A stretch of DNA of 64,000 nt from Limonium bicolor (lineage: Eukaryota > Streptophyta > Magnoliopsida > Caryophyllales > Plumbaginaceae). The stretch spans positions 318,767,925 through 318,831,924 of the forward strand of contig CM041776.1 of the NCBI GenBank assembly GCA_023374045.1, read 5' to 3'. Made by a program: the position numbers and the translations under genes. Under the pieces are notes generated by a model, which saw nothing but the letters and a program-made list of their open reading frames with translations, had not been told where the DNA came from and searched no databases. How positions within the stretch are numbered: position 1 is the stretch's first letter; each line of letters opens with the position of its first letter. Of this stretch, positions 33,993 through 45,430 are shown one piece after another.

Positions 33993-35018
33993 ACACCAGG
34001 CAGAAGGGGTAGAGATTTGCTCCAGTTGTAAAATAAGAGATAAAAAAAGATTTGATATCGAGAGTGAGGAGAGCGTCACAGGAGTTATAAGAAAGAGCAG
34101 TAGGGTTTTGACTGATTCATTATTATTTTTACGATTTTTGACCTTAGAACGAGAGAGAGTTAGAGTTTTTGATAGTTTTGCTGGGAGATTGAGCAGAGCA
34201 GATTGGAGATTCGAGACAGAGACTTCTCCACGGATACGCAATCAGAGTTTCTTCTTGTTCTAGCTTTTCAAGACTATTCTTTATAGATTTGTGCATTGTT
34301 ATCATGTCTATGGTTGAGTAGTACTTTTAATTTCGGTTTGCTATGTAATCTGAATTCAAGGTTCAATTATCTTTGTGAATTTACCAGTTTTAATCATATT
34401 AAATTAGTTATTTTTTGTTTATATTTATTCTCTGGTGATCTGGCCAATTATTGAGGTTTATTAGTTTGTTTGCTTACAAGTGAGACCTGCGGCATTCAAT
34501 AGGCTACAGGAACAATACCAGTTAATTTAGAGACAAAAATTCCAGAAAATGTTAACTGATTATCCAACTAGATCGTGCTTAAAGCTATTAGCAATTAGAA
34601 AATTCATAACGTGAGTTAGGGTTTGGTATAATTAGATTTCACCGAGCGGGACACCGAACGTGAAATAGTCTAATATGGGATTTTAATCTAGAATTTGGTA
34701 AACACATTGAGAAGGGAACCAAGGATTTAAGAGGAGTAGTAAACCGGGACTTCTCCCATAATTATCAAGAAAACTAGTACTCCTTTTTGCAGTCATTGCT
34801 CTTAATATTGTTTATTTAATTTAATTTTAGAGTTATAAATTCAACAACTAAACCCCTCATTTTTCTGTTTTCTGTTTCATTAATTTTATAATTATTTGTT
34901 AGATTTAGATAAAACTAGACACTGCCTCCTTGGTCGATAACCTTAGGAAATATCTTAGGAAAACTTGTTATAAAAGACTGGTACACTTGTCGTATTAGGT
35001 TTTAACCCCAACAAGGAT

Positions 35019-35299
35019 ATCATCCCTGTCAACCCGTAGCTGATCTTCTAAGCCTCACTGTCCTCATCACTCGGGGACTTTCTGCCTTGACGAAAACCAG
35101 AAGCACACAACTAGAGGTCATAGGGGTGAACTCCCTCTCTGTTATACGGTGTATTCGTACTTTCATTTGTGGCATGCAGAAAAAGTCTACAAATAAAGCA
35201 TATTGGTGGCATCTTCTCATAAGTACTGCACAAGATTGATCGGTCCCCTTCAATTGAGACTGTAACACACCTCAAGACTGGCTTGAAGATGTAGAACAT
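35019..35299 (-). pseudogene. LINE-like ORF1, zinc-knuckle part
   Basis: On the minus strand, 35299-35111 encodes FKPVLRCVTVSIEGD...YEKMPPICFICRLFLHAT, close in pattern to the zinc-knuckle (zf-CCHC_4) segment after the DUF4283 domain in plant LINE ORF1 proteins; the normal CX2C...H...C is degraded. A YG-containing segment follows near 35040. The frame runs into the AGGAT duplication, and similarity resumes beyond the solo LTR at 25550 downward. Confidence 0.6.
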
Positions 35300-35402
35300 G
35301 GATTCTCATAAATTATTTTCCAATGCGATTATCAACTTCCCTATATTTCAAGAAAGAGGTGAAGCAATTACCAAGTCAGATAGCAAAGTCCTATATGTTG
35401 AC

Positions 35403-36172
35403 ACTTCACCAAAGACTTTTAAGAGATTTCTAAGTCGTTGTGTGACCTACTAGTTGAGGATGCTAAGTTCGAGTTCACAAAGGAATGCTAGCAGGGGCGG
35501 CTCGGTAATTTGTGGGGCCCTGTGCTGAATATTTTATGGGGCCCTATATAAATTAAACTTAAACATAAAATATAAATATAAAAATATTAATTTACTTGTG
35601 TCACAACATAATTTTGTATTAAGTTATGTAATGAGATAAAATGTCAAAATATGACAATATGAATAAATAGAAGAAGTTTACTCATTATTGAATAATCATT
35701 TTAAAATACTCATTTTGCTAGCATTCTATACAACAAAATCTTAGTAAAACTAGACTTTAGGATTTAAAGAATAGAAGAAAAGTAGGTGAAGAGGTTGTCA
35801 GTGACCACATAGAAAAAGAAAACATCTGTATTCTTTTTTTCTTTTTCTTTTTTTAAATAGATTGTACTAGAATATAAATAGTTTTACCAATAATTTTATT
35901 CATTTATTTATCTTCTAAAATATTTAATACTGTTAAATTCAATAAACTATTATTTATTTGTTCTATTAAATAAGGTATTCACTATAAGATAATTGACCAT
36001 ACTTAAAAAAAAAATAGGTCCCCACAAATTTGGGGCCCCCTAAAATTGGGGGCCCTGTTCCAAGTCACATGTTAGACTTGTCAAGAGCCGCCCCTGAATG
36101 CTAGACACATTCAACATTATTGAGGTGAAGCTCATCTCTGCACCTGTTGTTGTTGCTCTTAACCACTTGGTC
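35403..36172 (+). pseudogene. pol: Athila-like pol fragment (RT to RNase H), split by a hAT MITE
   Basis: 35403-35491 matches the stretch around 6596-6665 of the first element, and 36097-36172 continues it (pattern of 6670-6735). The hAT element between them is bracketed by an 8-bp duplication. The fragment ends where AT-rich sequence starts, so most of this copy's pol is lost. Confidence 0.75.
35492..36096. mobile_element. hAT MITE, 605 bp
   Basis: Perfect 12-bp terminal repeats CAGGGGCGGCTC and GAGCCGCCCCTG with perfect 8-bp duplications AATGCTAG (35484-35491 and 36097-36104). The interior is AT-rich with GGGGCCC-containing subterminal motifs and no ORF. Confidence 0.95.
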
Positions 36173-36421
36173 AACTTAACCATTGTTATACTTTACTTGA
36201 CTAAGTTATATTCTAACTTTTAATTTCATATTATTCTATGTATTGGTCAACTTAACCACTTGGTCAATTTGTGATGATTTGGTCAATCTAGTTTGACTTG
36301 GTCAATGTTACAAGTCAATGTTTCATTATATCCAATATTTATTTATCAACTCATACTATATCATATTGTAACACTTATAATCATATTTCCAAATCTATGA
36401 TTCTCTCCACATTAACCCTAT

Positions 36422-37399
36422 GGCTCTGTTCGGCATGGCTGTTTTGGCAGCATAAATGCAGCATATTTGAAAACAGGAATGCGCTGGCATAAATGCAGCA
36501 TATTTGCTGGCAGGAATGTGCTGGCATAAATGCAGCTGTTTTGAAAACTGCTGTTTGGCAATGCAGCATATATGCAGCATGTTTGGTTAAGTTAGTTATA
36601 TGTAGTGCATTTACCGTTTTCGTATTACAATTATAGTTTATTATATTACACTACGTAACTTTATTTTGTTAGTAAAAATAAATAAATAAATTCACAAACA
36701 ATAAAATTTTTATTTCTATTATTTAAGCAAAAGTTGTAACTCCTAAACAATATATTTTTATTATCTAAATTTTATAATTCTTACAAATATAAAAGCGTAA
36801 AAAAAGAAAAAGCGTTTCAAATTTTCTGATAATGTTATGTGAATTTATTTAGTGAAATTATAACTTTTAATAATATGTAATATTTTTGTAACTTTGTATG
36901 TTAATAAATTTATATGCATTCATATTTCTACATACTATTTTAATATTTTAATTTATATATCAACAAGTGTGTATATTGATTCGTTTTTTTTAATTTTATT
37001 AATCTATGTGGTATTACAAGTAATATATTATAGATTTGTATTATAAATGTGATTTTTTGTAAATTTGGCTAAAGATGTACTATTTTTTATAAATTATTTA
37101 AAGTATTATGTAATTTGTAATAAATAAAGTAACTTGTAATTTTTTTAAAAAAAATCAATAGTCACAGTAATTGCATTATGAAGTGAGTAAAGAAACGGAA
37201 GTGAAAGCACGAAAACGAAAAAGTAGCATTTGCTGCGGGCATTTATGCTGACATTTATGCTGTCATTTATGCTGACATTTATGCTGACATTTATGCTGTT
37301 TTAGGCGAACAGCAAAAACAAATAAAGGAGTCCAAAACAGCATATGCTGTATATTTATGCTGTCAAAAAATGCACATAAAATGTGCATCCGAACGCGCC
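36422..37399. mobile_element. MITE with subterminal CAGCAT/ATGCTG repeats, 978 bp
   Basis: The left end GGCTCTGTTCGGCATG and the complement of the right end GGCGCGTTCGGATG are similar, and CTAT lies on both sides. Both arms are packed with copies of GCATAAATGCAGCATAT or the complement, including five 12-bp repeats CATTTATGCTGA at 37240-37299. No ORF. The superfamily is not certain. Confidence 0.6.
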
Positions 37400-39309
37400 C
37401 TATATGATTTATCAATCATATTGTATTTTTCATCTTATATTATAAATTCATAACATGTGAATTATAAGGTTTTCCCATAATGCATTTACTCATAATTTCA
37501 CATGGAATACACATTTATCTATTTGTGTTTTTTTATTCACAAATCTCTTATTAATAATTCATCCCACTATTATACAAGTATTTTATACATTATCACATTC
37601 CTTATATTATAAGGTTTCTTATCATATATTATACTCCCTGAATTTCCAACTTAAATCTCATCATTTTATGTGATTGTTTTACAAGGTATATTTATACCAT
37701 GGAAATTCCTTTATAATATACTCTCTTATATTTTAGTATAATGACATATCATATCATTTAAACTTTATAATATAATCAGCCTATAGTTTTATTAATTCTA
37801 CTTACCCATAACCTTCTCGGTAATTATAATATTTTCCTCTTATACTTTAACATAAGGTCACATTATATCATCTTAAACTTTATAATATATCATTTATTGT
37901 TTATGAAAATTTCAAACCAGCCATCTTATTTTCGGCATTTAAATTCCTCCCCCTTAATTTTAGGTTATTTACAAAATCACCCCAAACATTATTCTTGTTA
38001 CATTTCTAACCTTATTTAATTATAACCTAAGATCCTAATACATTATAATGTACAAGCATATACAAACACATATAAATTCGAACAGCACCCTATTATTTTC
38101 CAGATTTATTCTTTTCACTCACATTTCTTTATTATTACATATTACCCCTCTTTATTTTGTAAACTTACAATTTAATACCTAAAACTTTATATTATACATA
38201 TTAACTTATTTAATTCCAAAAATAGTTTTATACATTTCCGAACAGCCCCAAGGCTGTTCCAATATCATTTTCCACCCCTAAGTTTTGTTTATTTACATAG
38301 TAACCCCATAAGTTTTATAAATGTCACATTTCAATACTTAAACTATATATTATAATCCTTAGTTTATTAAATTACCAAAATCAACCCAAAATTCACCAAA
38401 TTTATGTACAGACCCCTACTGGTCATATTAACCTCATTCCAGCCCATAACTTTGGAGAATTACATGAACACCCCAAATAGTTTTATAATTTTCATTTTTA
38501 ACTTAATACTTTATTTAAGTTACCAAATCAATTACTTATTTTTTCCAACTTGGTCAAACATCATATATGGTCAAGGTTGACCACCCAAACACTCCTTTGA
38601 CCAGCATTTATCAGTAATTACGAAAATACCCCTCTTTACTCTCTAGTTTTACATTTAAGTGTTTTAACTTTATAAAAATTACATTTTATGTTTTTAAAAT
38701 TCCTAAACAGCCCCCATTCAGTTTTATTTATTATTTTGCACCCCAAACTTTATTTATTTACGGTTTGACCCCCATGGTAAGCCTTTGTTCATTTTAACAC
38801 TTATAAAGTTTATAAATCTCATTATAACTTTATCTTTAATTTATGTAACACCTAAATTCATTAAGATTCATCTAAAATGTTCCTCGATGATTATGTTCAC
38901 TAAAATTACACTTTAGCACCAGAAACATGTCTAATTCATTTAACCACCCAAAAACTTAATAATTTAATATTTAAAGCTTTAAATAACTATAATAAAATGG
39001 CCTAAACACATGGCCTTCAACATAACATAAACTTAACCATAAAATGAAATTAAAATGTCCATAAACTATAGGTTATACACGGCTTGCTACAAATTTTTCA
39101 TTTAACTTATAAAAATCATTTTTCTTTCATTTTTAACTTATAAACTTGACTTTAATAAGTCATTAGCACCTAGGTTCACCAACTAAACATGTAACCATAA
39201 TTTTCTACACATTTTTATGGTTCAAACAGTACACATACACTTGTACATTTTTTGCCCTATTTATTTTATAACATTAATAACCTTAATGTATATAAATAAG
39301 GTCTTAAGC

Positions 39310-40110
39310 ATCATTACCTTGTTTAAAATCATAAGGCAGTCCACACAGTCACTCCCATGCTCCACGGCACTAATTTACACAGCCTTAAGTTAGGTTTGTT
39401 TTATAACATTAAGTGTAACACTATTATAATCCTTAAGACCTTAAACGAGTGTTTTACCTTCTTAAAGATGGTTTTCTGATTTTCTCTTTGGGATGATGTC
39501 CCTACTGTCTCCACACTCCATGGGTGGTTACAAGACCCACTCGGTCAGCATAATACCAATGAACAAAAGTTTAGTTAATAACTTTGACAATAGATTTAGT
39601 TTAAAGAGTTTTAAGACACATTTTAGGTATTAATAAGAGTGTTTACCTTAGAACACTCCAGACTGGGGCTCCTCCCTTCTAAATTTCAGCCACCACTAGT
39701 AAAATGTGTGAGGAGTGAGTTCATGGATAGATCTCAAGGTATAATCATGATTTAAGCATTTAAAACCCATTTTTAGAAGGATTTACCTTAGGTAGCTTTC
39801 TTTCTATGAAATCATCCATGAATGGTGTTGGAGTACAGCAAGGTTTGTACATGAAAATAGTGAAAAATATGTGTTAAAAGGAGTGGGAAATTCGGCCATA
39901 TATACACCAAGGAAGGAGATGTGAGTTTAGTGCACATTTTTACCTTTAGATTGTTGTTCTTGTGTAGCCATCCTTCCCCATGTTTTTCCTTCAGATTTTG
40001 GCAGTATAACTTTCACATTTTTGGACATGGCAAGGAGGAAATGAGTGGTTGGATTTTTAGCTTCCAAAATGAGAGAATAAAGGGGTTTAAGGTGTTTTTC
40101 TTACCTTAAC
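39310..40110 (-). repeat. Degenerate ~155-bp modules, each with a TTACCTT motif
   Basis: TTACCTT recurs at about 39317, 39459, 39643, 39783, 39940 and 40101 (spacing 140-184). Several copies are preceded by a GAGTGTTT-like string and followed by CCAT-containing text. On the minus strand each is AAGGTAA, a good plant 5' splice site. The same motif spacing occurs in LTR B near 31249-31640. Confidence 0.5.
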
Positions 40111-40580
40111 TTGCAAGGACTTGTGCTAGCTTAACACCCTTGTATTTCCTTGATTTTATTGGCCCATGTCCCCTAATTTTAGAATAGAAATGATGAGGAT
40201 AAGATTGGTGGTGTTCTAGATCAATAAAAATGAATTTTCAAGGCAAAAGGAGGTGAAAAGGGCTTAAAACTCCATTGTTGCTCTTTGAATCTTGAAGATG
40301 GAGGAAGAATATGATAGAGAGGTGTATTGTCGGCTGATATAGGGGAGGAAAGAGGGTCCAATTTGGTGGACATGGGCAAAGAGAGAAGGAATGAGAGACA
40401 TGGGTATTAGAGAGGAAAAAGTCTCATTTTAGGTAAAGTCCAAATTTGCTTTCCTTACTTACTTTAAGGTGGGTTTTTCTTTTGATCTTTGTCTCCTCTT
40501 CATTTCCGAGACATATTCTGTGTGTGGGTGTATTTACTTTGTTTTGTTTGGTTGTGAGGAGAGGAGAGTGATAAAGCATG

Positions 40581-41178
40581 TAGGGCTGCCCATGGTAGGT
40601 TAACCGTCTTATTCGGTTAACCGCTTTCGGTTAACCGGGTCTTCGGTTTTCTAAAATTTAATTCCATTACCATTCCATTTAGATCGGTTAACCGGATTCG
40701 GTTAACCGTTTAATTCGGTTTTCTAAAATCCAATTCCATTACCATTCCGTTTAGACCGGTTAACCTTTAGTTCGGTTCGGTTTTATCGGTTAACCTTATA
40801 CCCGTATATATTTTTTATTGATGAGACTCATATCATTAATATTATAGTACAATATTGATCATCATGAGTGACAAATCAAACACATGTAACAATAAAATAT
40901 AATAATATGTATTTTTCCTCAATAGGTAACATTAATTATTATATAACGTGAACATTAATATTTGATGTTTTTGATTGTTTATATAATCGGTTAACCACGG
41001 TTAACCGAGCGGTTAACCGTTCTGGAAAATTCAATACCATTACCGAAACCGGAACCGGTCAATTTACACGGTTCGGTTAACCATACCGCAAGAACCAGTA
41101 CGGTTAACCTGTAAACAGGTACGGTTCACTTCGGTTTCGGTCGGATACCACGGTTTCGGAATTTTTTGGGCAGCCCTA
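40581..41178. mobile_element. hAT MITE with GGTTAACCG repeats, 598 bp
   Basis: Perfect 12-bp terminal repeats TAGGGCTGCCCA and TGGGCAGCCCTA with perfect 8-bp duplications AAAGCATG (40573-40580 and 41179-41186). Both subterminal regions carry many copies of the palindrome CGGTTAACCG, a likely transposase-binding repeat. No ORF. Confidence 0.95.
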
Positions 41179-41728
41179 AAAGCATGACATAATTTGGTGT
41201 GTGTAAGTGTATAAAGCTAGGTTGTCCCCTTTCCTTTTTTGTTTGCTTGTTTTTGTTCTCTCATAATCGAAATATAGCAGCCCGTTTTTACATGTGTGTG
41301 GGGGAGAGTTTTGAATTTTCCTAGACTTAATATTAAGACATTAAGTTGTACACTTGTGACTTAATTTTATGTGCTAGGTGGTACATGTGTTATTCTTGTC
41401 TTAGGGCGTGTATATAAGTGATTGTTGTGTTTAATAATTTGTTTGACTATATAAAATGTTTTATATAGTCTAATGAGTAATATTTATGATATTTAATACA
41501 TGCACTAATGTGTTACATATAGTATTGATTTTAGGAGTTGATTTCTCCTTAATAATCTTCTCTCTTTGATTATATATTTAATGTATAGTTTGGTGTCCAT
41601 TTTGGACTATATGTTTATACACTAATGTTTATAATGAGTATTACTCATTAGATGAATATTTGGTACTTATAACCTTCATTTGATTTAATTCCTTATTAAT
41701 TAAGGTCATTAATGTTTGGGGTATTTCA

Positions 41729-43155
41729 GTTATTTTCTTGTTTTTTACTATTTTGATGTCTTTTGTTAATTTCTTCTTTATTTATTTTCTTTTGTTAATT
41801 TCTTCTTAATTTTATTTTCTGGTTTTTGTTATTTCATTATTTTTTGATCGAGTATTTTTATTTCGGCTAATGACTAATGGTTAGTGTGCACTTAGTTGTC
41901 TTGTGGCCTATGATTCTGTTGCAAGCCATTCTTGGCTTTTGATTTTTATTGTTCATGGTACTGGTTTACAATTGATGTGTGTGACATAGTGAAAGAAACA
42001 AAGGAAACTCTATCGAATATTCTGTAGGATTTTACGAACATGAGTGCTCCATGTTTAAGTGTGGGGATGTTGTCCTCACCACACTCCATGGGAGTTCTAT
42101 TCTAATTTTCTAGTTCTTCTTGCACTTTGATTTTCTTTTTTTACTGTTTTTTTCTTTTCCTTGATGTTGCAAAGAAGTAATGAGAGCATTGCTTATATTT
42201 AAATGTGAGGAAGGGAATTGCACTTGCTCGTGTTGTGGAACACTCAAATATGCTAATATTAAAAATTCTAATATAAACTGACTTTAATACTCACTAACAT
42301 TTGTTGGCCCTCAATTTTTCTTTTTATAACATGCCTGGATCTTGCTTAGTGGTTGGATAAGTTTGTTTGAAGCACCACATAAGTAGTAGTTATCTTTGAG
42401 ATTAGGTCTAGATAATGGTGGTGGGAAAATCTGGTTGCACTGCTTGTATGTACAATTTTTGTTAAACGCTTTTTAGTTTCAATTAGTGTGATTGTTTTTC
42501 TTGGATTACATTAGGGCCTTGAAAGTGATTATGGAATGAAAGGAAGGAAGGACAAAAGCAATATACTCTGCTAATCTGTGAACCCCTGAGCCAATCAAGT
42601 CTCGTCCACTCGGTTATCAAGTCTTTGAAAGTGCTTCATCATCTAACTTCTTAAAGGTGCACACCCTGGGAAAGTTGACCTAACACTGTTACAGGGGTGA
42701 TGAGAAAAGTCTGGGGGGCGGGGATGATTGTGATGAGCTTAACTATTAATATTTGTATGAATGAAATGTTAAAATTGAAAGTTCTTGATAGATGAAATGC
42801 AATGATAAAGTTAGGAGGATCGACTCGGGTCACGAGTATATGATAATGAAAGCTATTGTGGAATATGACATTAATTCTCGCCCCTTATTGTCCATGGGAA
42901 TTTAGAAAGTTAAATAAAGAGTAAGGCCTTGAGTGAAGTCTAAGTTGAATGGTTGCATTGTGTGTCTTAGGCCTTTGAAAAGTTATTCTCACTTCAGTGT
43001 TTGTGAAAACGTATAATGTGGATCATTGCTTCCCGTGATTGTTGTTCATGACTAGATTTCCTTGTGCATTTTTCTAAGCCAATGGTTCCCCGCACTTATG
43101 TGTTTGTGCTGCAGTGTTTGCTTGAGGGCAAGCAAAAAGTTAAGTGTGAGGAAGT
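41729..43155 (+). other. 3' region of a second Athila-like element
   Basis: From about 41880 the sequence parallels 10960-12196 of the first element, including CAAGCCA, AAAGAAACAAAGGAA, the AGTGTGGGGA cluster near 42058, and a polypurine-like AAGTGTGAGGAAGT just before the LTR start at 43156. No intact gene. Confidence 0.65.
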
Positions 43156-43315
43156 TGATAAGCTGAAAATTTGTCTAACTTGTTGTGTTAGTTCACGCTT
43201 AATTATCTACAATCTAGCCTTCAATTCCCTTCTTATATGCTTGACTATGCTTTATTGTCATATTTTTCTCCTATGATTGGTTTCATGAATTTTCAGGTAA
43301 AGCTCGAAAGCGTAC
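43156..43315 (+). repeat. Start of an Athila-like LTR (fragment)
   Basis: TGATAAGCTGAAAATTTGTC onward parallels 12197-12360. The match stops at ~43315; related LTR sequence reappears from ~47230. Confidence 0.65.
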
Positions 43316-43740
43316 TGTAGGTGTTGTTTTTGAACCTTAGCTTATATTGAGTTTAAGGCCTCAAGGTTTGATTTTCAATTAGAATGATTAAACCGAAATT
43401 ATAAAATTAAAGATTAGTTAATCTAACTGACCCACACAAACCCCGCCACCTAAGTTTTAACCATTTAAACTTGGAAAGAAAATGTTGAATTAATTTTATT
43501 AGAGTTATGGATCCAGAGAATTAAATTTCCAAATGTTCAAATTCCTTCATTATCTGTGCAAACTTCTTTTTCTTTACTATTATAACTTTAAGGCTATGTG
43601 TTTATGATATTATCTATTAATGCAACATAATGAGACTAAGATACTCTAATAATTATAAATGACACTATCACGTGCATGAGTGGAAATCCTAATTGCCAAA
43701 TATTTAAATATAACCTAAAGACTATCATTTTAATGCACGA

Positions 43741-44150
43741 CACTAGTACAAAAAAGGTCTTTTGAGGCACCCATTTAGAGGCAGTTATTGAAGAAATCGC
43801 CTCTATAAGACATTTTATGCTTCAAAAAGTATCTACGGAGGCGGTTTCTTAAACCGCCTCTAAAGTAGTCATTTTTTTGTATTAGTGAGTCTTTAGAGCC
43901 TGTTTCTGTGAGAAACTACCTCTAAAACAGCGCCTGAATTTTTTGTATATATATGCTTATAGAGGCGATTTCTAGGAGAACCGCCTCTAAAAAAGTCTCC
44001 CCATTTTCATATATATATATATATAGAGAGAGAGAGACGGTTCTTATAGAAACCGTCTCTAAAAAAGTCTCCCCATATATATATATATAGAGAGAGAGAG
44101 AAAGAGGCGGTTCCTATAAGAACCACCTCTATATATTTATCTTTGTCTGA
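43741..44150 (+). mobile_element. CACTA-type end with subterminal inverted repeats (deletion derivative)
   Basis: CACTAGTACAAAAAAGG at 43741 is a CACTA terminal repeat. It is followed by several hairpin copies of AGAGGCGGTTTCT...CCGCCTCT-type motifs to ~44150. An inverted TIR-like TTTTTTTGTATTAGTG at 43872-43887 could close a 147-bp mini-element, but the 3-bp flanks do not match. With the Ulp1 exons at 45164-45430 this looks like the left part of a truncated CACTA element whose right end I could not find. Confidence 0.6.
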
Positions 44151-45163
44151 CAAATTATATAGAGACGTGTTTTATTATTTTTTTAAATAACCGCCTTGTG
44201 TAGTTTTAACTCATCGTTATTCTTATTCTACCTCCACAAATTATATACAAGAATACTCTTTAACTTCATAAAGGATAGTCAAATTTAAAGGGGAAATCCA
44301 TGGAATACTACTAATTGTTTGTCAATTCACAATTATTACAGGCTTTTAAATAGCTTTCCAATACCACAAAAAATAATTTTGATTCATCTGACACCATTAA
44401 TACTAACTCTAAACTTTTTAGATTAAAATAGTCTAAATGTTAATAAACATAGTTCACATATTAATATTTTAAATTAACAAAATACCAAAAAAATTAATAA
44501 AATGGAATAAAAAAAGTAAACACCATAAAATTGTAGTTCATTAATATATATTGGTTAAAATTGTAAAAACAAGATAATGATATATATATATATAATTATG
44601 AAAACATTAAAAGTGTTCAAAATTTTAAAAAGTAATATCTATTAGACACAAGCTAAAACTTTGACTAAAAACAATTTGAATTTACTGTATAGTCCGTATG
44701 TGTATATTTTTAGTCACATTTGTGGTTTCTATAATATAATATATTTTAATATTTTAATATTTTTATAATCATTTATATATATGTATAATATTTTGTACAA
44801 TTCTAACCAATATATTAATATAATAAAATTTTACACTTCTACTTTTTTAATATATTTTTATTTATATTTTGTAGTACTTTATGAATTAAAATATTAAAAT
44901 TAATATTATAAAAAATTAGAGTATCATTATTTTTTCTATTTTGTCTTCTTGTAATCAAATTTGTAATTTCTATATAAAATATATAAAAAATTATAATTTT
45001 TTTATTCAAAAGTTGTTATGATATAATATTTTTTGTTTTATACCATTTAACCCAATATATAAATAATATGTTTAATTTTTATTATACTTTCAACGTATAT
45101 AATTTAACTACATATCTATCGTGAAATTACTATATATTTATCCTTATTTTATTTCTTGTACAG

Positions 45164-45430
45164 TGTCCGTTTCAATCAGGGGTGAACACTGCACCTACTA
45201 TGTAATGAGATACATGTATGTCATAATTGTAATGTTTTCTAAGTGCAGTAATTCATTGGAAAAGGTACGAAATCTTGATATATCTTAATATATAATTTGT
45301 TACGACTATAATTACAATAGGTAAATGTGTATGTTGATAATTATTATCTATTTTTGTGAAGGTTTTTCTTATAACTCTTGAAAGCTACTACGACGAGATT
45401 ATCAGTTGGTTGCCAGAAGAGTTAGCATAG
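45164..45430 (+). pseudogene. Relic of a CACTA Ulp1-like protease (two exons)
   Basis: Exon 45164-45264, after the acceptor TTGTACAG|, encodes SIRGEHCTYYVMRYMY with the C-[GT]-Y-Y-V-M active-site Cys motif of C48/Ulp1-type proteases found in CACTA second genes, and ends LEK at a donor GTACGA. A second exon, 45362-45430, encodes ITLESYYDEIISWLPEELA and ends in TAG. The intron falls at the same place (after L-[DE]-K) as in the Ulp1 segment of the CACTA element at 48133-58196. The His/Asp part and the TNP2 transposase are missing. Confidence 0.6.

Larger units (their letters stand above)
25556..35013 (+). mobile_element. Solo Athila-like LTR, interrupted by nested LTRs A and B
   Basis: It starts TGATAAGTCAGAAATTTGCC and ends TTTTAACCCCAACA, as the LTR at 12197-13731 does. 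Perfect 5-bp duplications AGGAT flank it (25551-25555 and 35014-35018). Without the nested insert it is ~1.5 kb. The left 65 bases (25556-25620) and the right part (from ~33545) align with consecutive parts of the reference LTR, so everything between came in later. No internal region remains, so it is a solo LTR. Confidence 0.85.
36367..41728 (+). mobile_element. Long AT-rich LTR-like block C with two nested MITEs
   Basis: It begins near TGTAACAC (36367) and ends near TTTGGGGTATTTCA (41728), similar in style to LTR B. To its right, sequence of the second Athila-like element resumes. No matching TSD was found, and 36173-36366 is unassigned. No coding region; repeated AACAGCCCC and ACCCC-type motifs and an array of TTACCTT modules (39310-40110). 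The boundaries are tentative. Confidence 0.4.

Noticed and set aside
43741..43887. A complete 147-bp CACTA MITE
   Set aside because: The inverted ends match, but the 3-bp flanks (CGA and AGT) differ and further subterminal repeats continue to 44150, so it is more likely part of a larger truncated element.
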